The notes: generated by a model from the letters alone, not told the origin. DNA of 64,000 nt from Pontibacillus litoralis JSM 072002 (GCF_000775615.1 NZ_AVPG01000004.1:62001-126000), one strand, 5' to 3'. Numbered from the stretch's first letter, positions 39,496-47,056 are shown. Made by a program: numbers and translations.

Positions 39496-40767
39496 CTAAA
39501 TCCATCCACGGAAACGGGAAGCTTCTGCCATCTTTCTTACACCAACCATGTAAGCAGATAAACGCATATCAATTCTTCTCGTTTCAGCTGTTTGATAAAC
39601 ATTGTCAAAAGCTTTCACCATTACTTTATGAAGTTTCTCTTCTACTTCTTCCTCAGACCAATAATACCCTTGATTATTCTGCACCCATTCAAAATAAGAA
39701 ACCGTAACGCCACCAGCCGAAGCTAATACGTCAGGCACAAGTAAAATACCGCGGTCTGTTAAAATCTTCGTAGCACCTAGTGTTGTAGGGCCATTTGCTG
39801 CCTCTACTAAGATAGAAGCTTTAATATTATGTGCATTTTCTTCCGTAATTTGATTCTCAATAGCTGCTGGAACTAAAATGTCACAATCTAATTCTAACAA
39901 CTCTTTATTTGTAATCGTATTCTCGAACAAATTCGTTACAGTTCCAAAACTATCTCGACGATCCAATAAATAATCAATATCTAAACCTTCTGGATCGTGT
40001 AGCGCACCATAAGCATCTGATATACCAATAATTTTAGCGCCTTTATCATGTAAGAATTTTGATAAGAAGCTTCCTGCATTACCAAAGCCTTGAATAACGA
40101 TACGAGCACCTTTTAGATTGATATTACGTTTCTTAGCCGCTTCTTCAATACACATCGTAACACCATTCGCTGTAGCTGATTCACGTCCGTGAGAACCACC
40201 TAATACAATTGGTTTACCTGTAATGAATCCAGGATTATTAAATTCATCAATTCTACTATACTCATCCATCATCCATGCCATAATTTGAGAATTCGTAAAT
40301 ACATCTGGAGCTGGAATATCTTTCGTTGGACCAACAATTTGACTAATGGCACGAACATAACCACGACTCAGTCCTTCTAATTCTCTAAAGGACATTTCAC
40401 GAGGATCGCATAGAATACCACCTTTTCCTCCACCGTATGGTAAATCAACGATACCCGCTTTTAAACTCATCCAAATCGATAAAGCTTTCACTTCTTTCTC
40501 CGATACATTCGGATGGAAGCGAACGCCTCCCTTTGTTGGACCGACAGCATCATTATGTTGAGCTCTGTATCCTGTAAATATTTTGATAGAACCATCATCC
40601 ATCCGCACAGGAATACGAACCGTCATCATTCGAACCGGTTCCTTCATTAAATCAAATACTTCATCCGGATAACCTAGCTTCTCTAACGCTGTACGTATAA
40701 TTGTTTGAGTAGATTTAAGTATATCCATTTGTTCGTTTGCAGTATTTTCTGCATTATCGGCTACCAT
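39496..40767 (-). CDS. gudB: NAD-dependent glutamate dehydrogenase
   Basis: 423 aa. KxxP motifs: GPTKGGVRFHPNV, PYGGGKGGILCDP (catalytic Lys), GPTKDIPAPDVFTNSQIMAWMMDEY; NAD site QGFGNAGSFLSKFLHDKGA. It oxidises glutamate to 2-oxoglutarate. The segment SEKEVKALSIWMSLK lacks the 9-bp (VKA) duplication that inactivates GudB in B. subtilis 168, so the enzyme should be active. Position next to ypdA and mecB matches gudB; rocG cannot be fully excluded by sequence. Confidence 0.93.
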   Translation of the reverse strand: MVADNAENTANEQMDILKSTQTIIRTALEKLGYPDEVFDLMKEPVRMMTVRIPVRMDDGSIKIFTGYRAQHNDAVGPTKGGVRFHPNVSEKEVKALSIWMSLKAGIVDLPYGGGKGGILCDPREMSFRELEGLSRGYVRAISQIVGPTKDIPAPDVFTNSQIMAWMMDEYSRIDEFNNPGFITGKPIVLGGSHGRESATANGVTMCIEEAAKKRNINLKGARIVIQGFGNAGSFLSKFLHDKGAKIIGISDAYGALHDPEGLDIDYLLDRRDSFGTVTNLFENTITNKELLELDCDILVPAAIENQITEENAHNIKASILVEAANGPTTLGATKILTDRGILLVPDVLASAGGVTVSYFEWVQNNQGYYWSEEEVEEKLHKVMVKAFDNVYQTAETRRIDMRLSAYMVGVRKMAEASRFRGWI

Positions 40768-40825
40768 TCTTCATTTACCCCCTATGTATAATCGGTGTCA
40801 TCAATTAATTATGTTTACAGGAAAT

Positions 40826-40853
40826 ATTATACATGTTCTTTTTATTTATGCAA
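40826..40853 (-). promoter_or_regulatory. candidate sigma-A promoter of gudB
   Basis: On the - strand TTGCAT (40848-40853) and TATAAT (40826-40831) are separated by 16 bases; the start would be about 50 bases before the ATG. Confidence 0.5.
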
Positions 40854-40892
40854 CACTATATAACGAAATATATAAATGTTTTTTATAAAACC

Positions 40893-40906
40893 TGTAAGCG
40901 ATTTCA
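40893..40906. promoter_or_regulatory. cre-like (CcpA) site upstream of gudB
   Basis: TGTAAGCGATTTCA fits every position of TGWNANCGNTNWCA. It lies about 80 bases upstream of the predicted gudB start. Confidence 0.45.
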
Positions 40907-41176
40907 TTATAAATCTGTTTCCTCTTTCTTTCAATGAAAATTTCACATAATATTAAAACATTTCGTCATATTGCATTGCACTCCTTATGTGTAAGAAAAT
41001 TAACAACCGATACTTCCAGAAAAAGCTTGATCAACAGGCGTTTTAATAAAATATGTCTCTTCGTCTTAAGCACCTATAGCTATCGTAACATGTTCAAGTT
41101 GTTTCTTCTATGTATTTGACCGAATAAATCGCTTTATCTTTCTTTTTTTCAATTAAAGCTACATGGCATAAGAAAA
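40907..41176. other. rest of the gap between gudB and mecB
   Basis: AT-rich and without a credible gene. A 61-codon + strand frame at 40934-41119 lacks a ribosome site. The gap holds the mecB terminator at its right end and the gudB promoter/cre at its left end. Nothing else stands out. Confidence 0.45.
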
Positions 41177-41198
41177 AGACCGCGTCATTACACGATCT
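41177..41198 (-). terminator. terminator downstream of mecB
   Basis: An 8-bp stem AGATCGTG / CGCGGTCT (two G-U) with a 6-base loop, then TTTTTC on the - strand, just after the mecB stop. Confidence 0.7.
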
Positions 41199-41200
41199 CC

Positions 41201-41785
41201 TTAATGAATGAAATATTTCACAATGTTTTTTACAGCATGGTGTGGCATGATTACTTTGCCATATTCGGTCAAACGATGGGATGTTACTGTAGTTGGAGAT
41301 GAGAATTCTGACATAATTGCGATGATGCTATCGTGATTGTACTCTAGTAAGTCATGTTCATCTAATTGCATGTAATACGTATCATCCATATAATATACTG
41401 CTCCCGTAACAAGGTGAATATCATGCAAATGTTGACTAACTAAAATAATATCTTCAAAGCTCGAAAAAGCAAACATCATTTCTTTACATTCATCTAACGT
41501 CACGTTCATTTCCACATAATCTTCCTCTATATGATGATCTGCAACGTCACTTTGGGTAACAACAATTAGCATTCCTTGTGCATGCATAAGGTGTACTTGT
41601 ACTTGAAGCACCCCTTCTAGTTCAATACCCAATTCATCTGTTGCTTCAAACATCATATCGTGAAACAATTGATGAACACTAGGTAAGTCATACCACAAGT
41701 CTTCTTTTGTTAGGCCACGTTCTAACAAATCATCAAAGGTGAGAAAAATTTTAAATTTATTGTAAGACATTCTTTCAAGACGCAT
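41201..41785 (-). CDS. mecB: MecA-family adaptor protein (MecB/YpbH)
   Basis: 194 aa. N-terminal MRLERMSYNKFKIFLTFDDLLERGL is the substrate-binding domain of the MecA family; an acidic linker follows, and the C-terminal part (LVTGAVYYMDDTYYMQL) binds ClpC. It targets proteins to ClpCP and is linked to competence and sporulation control in B. subtilis. Its location next to gudB marks it as YpbH/MecB rather than MecA. GGGGG precedes the ATG. Confidence 0.88.
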   Translation of the reverse strand: MRLERMSYNKFKIFLTFDDLLERGLTKEDLWYDLPSVHQLFHDMMFEATDELGIELEGVLQVQVHLMHAQGMLIVVTQSDVADHHIEEDYVEMNVTLDECKEMMFAFSSFEDIILVSQHLHDIHLVTGAVYYMDDTYYMQLDEHDLLEYNHDSIIAIMSEFSSPTTVTSHRLTEYGKVIMPHHAVKNIVKYFIH

Positions 41786-41899
41786 TCACTCGGCCCCCTT
41801 GAATGCATATAATAATGCTTTTCTTACTATATGTTAGCTATTTCATATTTGCTACCATTTTATCAAGTATAAGCGCTAAAAGGGCACGGGACAAGTATT

Positions 41900-42790
41900 T
41901 TAACTATTATTTAAAAGCCATTTTTCCCAATACAGCTTTCTACTCCCAATGTAGTATGGCGCTAAGTCGCATTTCTCTTTTTTTGAAAGGTGGGTAAAGG
42001 CTGCTCCCATTACCCCAATAGAGATAGAGGTATACCACTGCTCTAATTCGTGAACTAGCATCATAGTCGCTTCTCTATTCTCCGCTTCATTACAAGACAG
42101 AATGAAGTGCGTTGGTTGTATGTGTTCGATTGCCACGTGTAAATCGGATGCAGTGACTCCAGAACCTAAAAAAAGAACGTCATTGCTTTTCATCTGCAAA
42201 TAAATTGAAAAAAGAAATAAAGGTAATTCATCTGTTTCATTTGGACCACATACACTGATAGCCGGCGTTGATTGTATATGCGATGACGGCGCACTAAACA
42301 TCATACCCAATCGATTTCTTAGCCAATTTGCAGTAAATTGATACGGACCAGATGTTACACAACCCGATTTCTCTTTCACATTTACCAGCAACGGCCCAGC
42401 GACATCAGATATAATAAACTCAGCTGAAAATAAACGAAAAGCTTCATCCATTTTAGCATTTAATGTATGCTTATCAAACTTTAATGCAGCTATCAATAAA
42501 GCGTCTATCATTTGCTGAACATAATCTCCTGTGGTCGATACACCTATCCCTTCATTCGTATTATGTTTAAGCAAGGAAGCTGCTTGTGAGATCGTAAACC
42601 CGTTATGTACTTTATCCACAAGCCATTTAATTGTCTGCACGTGCTTATCTGAATATAAACGGTGACTGGCTTCATTTCGAATGGGTTTTACAATTTGATA
42701 CCGCCTTTCCCAAGCTCGTAACGTACCAGGCGGAACCCCTACCATTTGAGAAACTGCTTTCACATTATATTTTCCTTGTTCTTGATCCAC
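41900..42790 (-). CDS. MerR-family regulator with a degenerate B12-binding-type domain
   Basis: 296 aa from a GTG at 42790 (GGAG seven bases upstream). Residues 8-75 form a MerR DNA-binding domain (YNVKAVSQMVGVPPGTLRAWERRYQ). The helical plus Rossmann-like rest resembles CarH/LitR B12-sensing regulators, but the place where the cobalamin histidine motif (ExxxHxxG type) is expected reads GPNETDELPLFLFSIYLQ, with no His. It may sense something else. No carotenoid or light gene is near. Confidence 0.65.
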   Translation of the reverse strand: MDQEQGKYNVKAVSQMVGVPPGTLRAWERRYQIVKPIRNEASHRLYSDKHVQTIKWLVDKVHNGFTISQAASLLKHNTNEGIGVSTTGDYVQQMIDALLIAALKFDKHTLNAKMDEAFRLFSAEFIISDVAGPLLVNVKEKSGCVTSGPYQFTANWLRNRLGMMFSAPSSHIQSTPAISVCGPNETDELPLFLFSIYLQMKSNDVLFLGSGVTASDLHVAIEHIQPTHFILSCNEAENREATMMLVHELEQWYTSISIGVMGAAFTHLSKKEKCDLAPYYIGSRKLYWEKWLLNNS

Positions 42791-42888
42791 GAGACTTCTC
42801 CTCATCTTTTTTTATCATCAGTATAATAGAAATACAATCTTTGTGTAAATATTGTTGATGTTTCGTTTAACCATAACCCTTTAAAAAA

Positions 42889-42913
42889 GCCTTGAAGAAC
42901 GAATCTCCAAGAC
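42889..42913 (-). terminator. terminator downstream of the CBS-domain gene
   Basis: A 10-bp stem with G-U pairs (GTCTTGGAGA with TTCTTCAAGG), then TTTTTTAA on the - strand. It lies 20 bases after the CBS-gene stop. Confidence 0.65.
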
Positions 42914-42932
42914 CAATATACGTATAGGTTTT

Positions 42933-43565
42933 TTAATCTTCTTTTACATCCAATACTCGAAAACCTGATTGCTCTAATTTTTTTACAAATCGATCAATAT
43001 TCGGGGATTTCTCTATTTTTAATACAATTCTTCTTGCCAACTTATCTGTTTCATCGAACGTCGTTAAGGATATAACCGTTTCATGGTACTGTTTTACAAT
43101 ATCAGACATGCGAGCGATTCTACCTTCTGATTCTTCAGAAGTAAATGCTATACGAACTCCTTTACGCTTCATACCGAAAGCACTTTCGAATTGTTCAATA
43201 ACATCGAACCTAGTTACGATTCCAGCAAATGTATGGTCAGTCCCCACCACTGCCACAATTGGAAAACCTTTAAACGTCGTTAACGTATGTTCAAACACAT
43301 CATCTTCTGTAACAAAATACGTTTGATAAGAAACAACATCTCCTGCAACTGTTTCATCGAGAAAGATATCCTTGCTTTGATTCCCTTCAAAGTACGATTG
43401 GTAAATTACTTGTCGGGAAATCATGCCTTTAAATATCCCTTCCTCCAAAACTGGCATCCCTTCTATGTCATGCTGATTAAGGGTGTTTAAAGCATCTCTT
43501 AATGGCGTATTCATTTCGACCGTCCAGCATTGATGATTTGGTTTCATAATTCCTCGTACAAACAT
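42933..43565 (-). CDS. AcuB-like protein with two CBS domains
   Basis: 210 aa from the ATG at 43565; AGAGGTG is upstream. Two CBS domains (residues about 1-60 and 75-135: VRGIMKPNHQCWTVEM, PVLEEGIFKGMISRQ; FPIVAVVGTDHTFAGIVTR) are followed by an ACT-like tail, the layout of B. subtilis AcuB. CBS pairs usually bind adenosine nucleotides. No acuA or acuC is beside it, so the metabolic link is unproven. Confidence 0.72.
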   Translation of the reverse strand: MFVRGIMKPNHQCWTVEMNTPLRDALNTLNQHDIEGMPVLEEGIFKGMISRQVIYQSYFEGNQSKDIFLDETVAGDVVSYQTYFVTEDDVFEHTLTTFKGFPIVAVVGTDHTFAGIVTRFDVIEQFESAFGMKRKGVRIAFTSEESEGRIARMSDIVKQYHETVISLTTFDETDKLARRIVLKIEKSPNIDRFVKKLEQSGFRVLDVKED

Positions 43566-43677
43566 CACCTTCACCTCTTTGTTGTAATATTAGCGTTCTT
43601 CTATTTATTTCGACATTTCAAAGTAGATTTCCTTTCATTCTACAAAATAATTATGCTTCTAATTGTTCAGCTACAGC

Positions 43678-43685
43678 CATATAAT
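43678..43685 (+). promoter_or_regulatory. possible sigma-E -10 element of the cotJ operon
   Basis: CATATAAT fits CATAHAWT and lies 43 bases before the cotJA start. The matching -35 is poor, so this is only suggestive; cotJ is sigma-E-dependent in B. subtilis. Confidence 0.3.
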
Positions 43686-43727
43686 AAACCGTATGCTATC
43701 ATATAGCACTTCAAAGGAGGCGTTATA

Positions 43728-43949
43728 TTGTTTACACAAATAAAGTACTACTACCCTTATATAAGCCCATTAGATCCATGCCCTCCGATTCGTGTAAAAA
43801 GTTACCAAACTCCACCGCAATTGTACATTGGCTTTCAACCACCTAACTTACAACAATACACCCCTAGGCAAGCATTAAAGTGTGGAACATTATGGCCAGC
43901 TTTTTATAGTCCTTATCCTAATCAAAATAGGAGAGATGAGCATGGATAA
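43728..43949 (+). CDS. cotJA: spore coat protein CotJA
   Basis: 73 aa from a TTG with AAAGGAGG upstream. The Pro/Tyr-rich sequence (YYYPYISPLDPCPPI, TPRQALKCGTLWPAFYSPYP) is typical of CotJA. Inner coat component deposited by the mother cell. Its stop overlaps the cotJB start by 8 bases. Confidence 0.92.
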   Translation: MFTQIKYYYPYISPLDPCPPIRVKSYQTPPQLYIGFQPPNLQQYTPRQALKCGTLWPAFYSPYPNQNRRDEHG

Positions 43950-44205
43950 AGAAATGTCACAAGAATATTATGCTTTATTAGAAGAAATTCAAGCAGTTGA
44001 TTTTGTCCTTGTTGAATTAACTTTATATTTAGACACTCACCCTCAAGATTATCAAGCCATTCAACAATTCAATCAATACGCAAAACAGAGTAAACACTTA
44101 AAAAAACAGTATGAAAGTTTGTATGGTCCCTTACGGCAATACGGTGAAAGTTATTCTAGTTACCCTTGGAATTGGGCCGATGCACCTTGGCCGTGGCAAG
44201 TATAA
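43942..44205 (+). CDS. cotJB: spore coat protein CotJB
   Basis: 87 aa from the ATG at 43942 with GGAGAG upstream. Features YYALLEEIQAVDFVLVELTLYLDTHP and the Trp-rich YPWNWADAPWPWQV end are those of CotJB. Overlaps cotJA; cotJC follows after 23 bases. Confidence 0.93.
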   Translation: MDKEMSQEYYALLEEIQAVDFVLVELTLYLDTHPQDYQAIQQFNQYAKQSKHLKKQYESLYGPLRQYGESYSSYPWNWADAPWPWQV

Positions 44206-44228
44206 CATGGATAAAGGAGGATATACGC

Positions 44229-44684
44229 TTGTGGTATTATGAGAAGAAATTACAATATCCGGTACGCGTCAGCACGTGCAATCCCCAACTTGCTAAATAC
44301 TTAATGGAGCAGTACGGGGGCGCAGATGGGGAATTATCAGCAGCATTACGTTATTTAAACCAACGTTATACCATCCCAGACAATGTTGTCGGGCTGTTAA
44401 CAGACATTGGCACAGAAGAGTTTGCTCATTTAGAAATGATTGCAACGATGATTTATAAACTTACAAAAGATGCTACACCAGACCAATTAGAACAAGCTGG
44501 CCTAGGAGCCCATTTTTCCGTTCACGACAGTGCCTTATTTTATCAAAATGCAGGAGGGTCACCTTGGACAGCAACGTATATTCAAGCTAAAGGTGACCCG
44601 ATTGTTTTAGTAAACATAATAAGTGTATTAATTTCGCTTGCACTATTTTCTTCATTATTATTTATTAACCCTTCAAGTACTTGA
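44229..44684 (+). pseudogene. cotJC: cotJC, 3' part replaced at a presumed prophage junction
   Basis: From a TTG start (GGAGG eight bases upstream) the frame follows CotJC, a manganese-catalase-type coat protein, for about 125 residues: WYYEKKLQYPVRVSTCNPQL, GGADGELSAALRYLNQRYTI, DIGTEEFAHLEMIATMIYKL, YIQAKGDPI. Full CotJC has about 189 residues. After codon 125 (44603) the sequence becomes a 26-residue hydrophobic tail (VLVNIISVLISLALFSSLLF then INPSST). The lost part would hold the second Mn-ligand pair. The next gene starts the - strand phage block, so the junction is probably attL. Excision might restore the gene. Confidence 0.85.
44592..44604. mobile_element. probable prophage attachment core inside cotJC
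   Basis: Homology to the CotJC family ends within GGTGACCCGATTG, which codes for the last family residues GDPI. This is the natural place for the attL core. The true core length cannot be set without the other end of the prophage. Confidence 0.55.
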
Positions 44685-44690
44685 AGGGTT
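44667..44690. terminator. palindromic terminator at the prophage edge
   Basis: A 24-base perfect palindrome (AACCCTTCAAG / CTTGAAGGGTT around TA) followed by TCTTTTT on the + strand. It contains the stop codon of the truncated cotJC and would stop cotJ transcripts entering the prophage. Confidence 0.75.
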
Positions 44691-44695
44691 TCTTT

Positions 44696-45028
44696 TTACA
44701 TTATTTGAACATTAAATACATCATCTAATTTTATTGTTATACTTTCTTTTGATTGATGATCAATACCTTTTAATGTACGATGGTTCCGATCTACACTCAA
44801 TAACTTCATATCTGTATAACTGTAATCAAATCCGTTATGATATTTAACTTGAACTGTTAAATCATCATTAAAAGCCCTTTTTAACTTAAAGTCAATTTCC
44901 ATAGCCTCGTCTTCTGCAAGTACACCCTTTGTAACTCTTTCATCTTCTTTCCAAACTTTTTTTAGCTGCTCTACGTGTTCTGGAAGCATTAAGCTAGTCC
45001 ATTTGATATTACCTCTATCTTTTAGCAT
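44696..45028 (-). CDS. YolD-like protein
   Basis: 110 aa. MLKDRGNIKWTSLMLPEHVEQL and the later FKLKRAFNDDLTVQVKYHNG fit the YolD-like family, found in many Bacillus prophages, often beside error-prone DNA polymerase genes. None is beside it here. GAGGTG precedes the ATG. A LexA-type box (45045-45058) sits just before its ribosome site, so expression should rise on DNA damage. Confidence 0.82.
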   Translation of the reverse strand: MLKDRGNIKWTSLMLPEHVEQLKKVWKEDERVTKGVLAEDEAMEIDFKLKRAFNDDLTVQVKYHNGFDYSYTDMKLLSVDRNHRTLKGIDHQSKESITIKLDDVFNVQIM

Positions 45029-45044
45029 TTCAACACCTCATTAA

Positions 45045-45058
45045 CGAACGTTTGTTCT
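45045..45058. promoter_or_regulatory. LexA (DinR) box at the yolD-like promoter
   Basis: CGAACGTTTGTTCT has the GAAC-N4-GTTC core of the Bacillus LexA box. It lies immediately downstream of a candidate promoter on the - strand: TTTACA (45083-45088), 17 bases, TATCAT (45060-45065). Confidence 0.68.
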
Positions 45059-45128
45059 TATGATATTGGATATTAGGTGGTTTGTAAAGAGATATTCGCA
45101 ATTGGAATTAATAAACAAGCAAAAAGAA

Positions 45129-45166
45129 AAAATCCCCTACCGAATTTATAAACGATAGGGGTTTTT
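45129..45166 (-). terminator. terminator after the four-TM membrane gene
   Basis: CCCCTA / TAGGGG stem extended by A/T pairs and two further G-C pairs, followed by TTTTTTC on the - strand, 26 bases after the gene stop. Confidence 0.75.
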
Positions 45167-45191
45167 TCATTTTTTATATCCATTAAGGTTA

Positions 45192-45860
45192 TTAATTATA
45201 GCCATCTTTTTTTTCTATTTTACTTAAATAAAAAACATTCCCTACTAACTCTTCTCCTCTCATTTTCCTGCTAAGTGTTAAATTTTTTTCCTTCATGATA
45301 ATAATAACTTCTTTTCTTAACAAAGGGTCTTTGGCTTCCTGTTCTTTAGTTCCTGTAGAAATTATTCCTTTATAGACTTTTCTACCAGAAAAGAAAAATA
45401 GAGGACAAACACTTATTGCATCAGTCTTAACGTATATAGAAATTACATAAAAAATTATTAATAAAGAAACTGATAAGTTTATAAAAGATGAATGATCTAA
45501 TGAAACTAGAGGTAAAAGTAAAGTTAACAGAAAAAATGAATAATCATTAGCACTTAGTACTTTAATATCTCTTATAAAAAAATCTTCACCTTTTCCACCT
45601 TGCACTAATAAACGTTCATACCCGGAAAGAAGGTATTTAATCGTAATTTTGTATAAAACAAGAGAAATTACTAACGTAATAATCACAAAAAAAACTTCCA
45701 ATATAACTTTGTTTATATCAATATCTTTATCAAATATCGTGATTGTGCAGCTATCTAGATTAATAAAACCATTACTAACAATAAAACGAAAGATCATGAT
45801 TAAAATTAGTGGAATATAGGTTATTATCCAAAGTACTATTTGTTCAGATTTCCCCCACAT
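45192..45860 (-). CDS. four-helix membrane protein, KwaA-like candidate
   Basis: 222 aa with four hydrophobic segments at about residues 9-31, 48-75, 104-125 and 128-148, and a soluble C-terminal tail (KEKNLTLSRKMRGEELVGN). The short conserved-looking FIRDIKVLSANDYSFFLLTL before TM3 and the LLPLVSLD turn resemble the accessory membrane proteins of Kiwa (KwaA). It directly follows the DUF4868-like gene. Order is B then A, the reverse of the usual operon. The KwaA call rests on topology and neighbour more than on sequence. Confidence 0.5.
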   Translation of the reverse strand: MWGKSEQIVLWIITYIPLILIMIFRFIVSNGFINLDSCTITIFDKDIDINKVILEVFFVIITLVISLVLYKITIKYLLSGYERLLVQGGKGEDFFIRDIKVLSANDYSFFLLTLLLPLVSLDHSSFINLSVSLLIIFYVISIYVKTDAISVCPLFFFSGRKVYKGIISTGTKEQEAKDPLLRKEVIIIMKEKNLTLSRKMRGEELVGNVFYLSKIEKKDGYN

Positions 45861-45866
45861 AAATAT

Positions 45867-45878
45867 CTAACCTTTCAT
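45867..45878 (-). other. three-codon minicistron between the two Kiwa-like genes
   Basis: A strong site GGGAGGG (45885-45891) is followed after 6 bases by ATG AAA GGT TAG. The next ATG, of the membrane gene, lies 7 bases after the TAG and has only a weak site AAAGG. The arrangement may couple translation. Confidence 0.35.
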
Positions 45879-45890
45879 TAAAATCCCTCC

Positions 45891-46919
45891 CTAAAAAGCT
45901 TCTCTTAGTTCTTTTGTTAGAAAGGATTCTACTATTTTATCCGAAAAGAAATATAATAGTGGTTCTATAGATTTTTCAGAATCTATTCTTACCTTATTTT
46001 CGATTACATCGATGTGATCAAACAAAGGCCACAACACCTCGTATTTTTTCACATAACTTTCCTTTTCTTTTTTATCCGATGGCATGTCCTCTTTAATTTT
46101 TTTTAATTCTTCACATCTCTCTTTAAAAGAACTTTCTAGCGCTTTTAAAGTAGGTTCTTTTATTCCTGCTAGCCTTCTAGAAACCATATAGTGAGATGAT
46201 TTTTCAACAAACACACTGATGTTTGATTCTTCATCGAAAAAGTTCATATTTGTTATAGCTTGAAGATTTTCTTCTTTCCTTCTTGAAATATTATCATCGA
46301 AATCGAATGTAAACTCCAAAGTTCTTGGACTGGCTACAAATAAAAGGTCGCCTAAGATAATCAGTTCTATTTTCCCACCAAATTCTATTACATCATCTTC
46401 CTGAATCGTCAAGTGTTTTCTATGCCTAACAGTTGGCATTTTTTTAACACTCTTTTTGTTCATTGCTGACAATTTCACTCCTCTGTAATATATAAAATAA
46501 GCACTCTCACTATGTAAAGTCAATTTAATTACTTGAAATTTCACATTGTTATCCTCAACTGTAGAACATCGATTTAAGGACTGCACTAATTTATTTTTTT
46601 TATTTTTTAATGCTTCATCGCTATTAAGGTCTAATTTCGCAATATAATCTTTTTTAGTTAGCTCATCGTTATATTCTGATACAAAAAACTTTTGTTTCCC
46701 GTTTTCATCCTTATATTTTAAATTGTTTAATTCTTTTTTTATATTTTTTTTAACCCACTGCATAAGATTTAAATCCAACTGCTCTCTTTTAACATTGTAT
46801 AAAGCATCAGTCTCGCTAACTTTTGAGACTAAGAACACGCTCAAATCAACTTTTTCGAGTTCTTCCACTTCAATTTCACTAAGCTTATTAACAAAATTGT
46901 CTTTATTATTCAAAACCAT
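45891..46919 (-). CDS. DUF4868-like protein, KwaB-type candidate
   Basis: 342 aa, soluble and charged, no signal peptide. The middle segment (SAYFIYYRGVKLSAMNKKSV; IEFGGKIELIILGDLLFVAS then PRTLEFTFDFDD) and the helical C-terminus fit the DUF4868 pattern of KwaB, the soluble Kiwa anti-phage component. GGGGGAG is 8 bases before the ATG, after a 90-base leader and a promoter holding a LexA box. AT-rich against its neighbours. If not Kiwa, then a two-gene system of the same layout. Confidence 0.6.
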   Translation of the reverse strand: MVLNNKDNFVNKLSEIEVEELEKVDLSVFLVSKVSETDALYNVKREQLDLNLMQWVKKNIKKELNNLKYKDENGKQKFFVSEYNDELTKKDYIAKLDLNSDEALKNKKNKLVQSLNRCSTVEDNNVKFQVIKLTLHSESAYFIYYRGVKLSAMNKKSVKKMPTVRHRKHLTIQEDDVIEFGGKIELIILGDLLFVASPRTLEFTFDFDDNISRRKEENLQAITNMNFFDEESNISVFVEKSSHYMVSRRLAGIKEPTLKALESSFKERCEELKKIKEDMPSDKKEKESYVKKYEVLWPLFDHIDVIENKVRIDSEKSIEPLLYFFSDKIVESFLTKELREAF

Positions 46920-47015
46920 AATATAAACTCCCCCTCTTTAGTCTAAACTCCCCAGTTCGACAAAAAGGGCCTATTGTCCTTCTTTTAATAATAAATATCT
47001 TCTTTTCATGGTTTA

Positions 47016-47044
47016 ATTATAACAGAACATACGTTCTTAACCAA
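47016..47044 (-). promoter_or_regulatory. promoter of the Kiwa-like pair
   Basis: On the - strand TTGGTT (47039-47044), 17 bases, and a perfect TATAAT (47016-47021). The LexA box fills the spacer. Confidence 0.6.
47024..47037. promoter_or_regulatory. LexA (DinR) box in the promoter spacer of the Kiwa-like pair
   Basis: AGAACATACGTTCT, close to the LexA consensus CGAACRNRYGTTYG (GAAC-N4-GTTC core). Bound LexA would block RNA polymerase, giving SOS induction. Confidence 0.7.
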
Positions 47045-47056
47045 GAAAAATAACTT

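Noticed and set aside
39496-40767. gudB as an inactive allele as in B. subtilis 168
   Set aside because: The tandem VKA duplication is absent; the residues read EKEVKALSIW without insertion.
40934-41119. 61-codon + strand frame between gudB and mecB
   Set aside because: No ribosome site and no protein-like features.
44229-44684. cotJC C-terminus as a sequencing frameshift
   Set aside because: None of the three forward frames after 44603 reads the expected ADLYEDIAAEE-like sequence, so homology is lost, not shifted.
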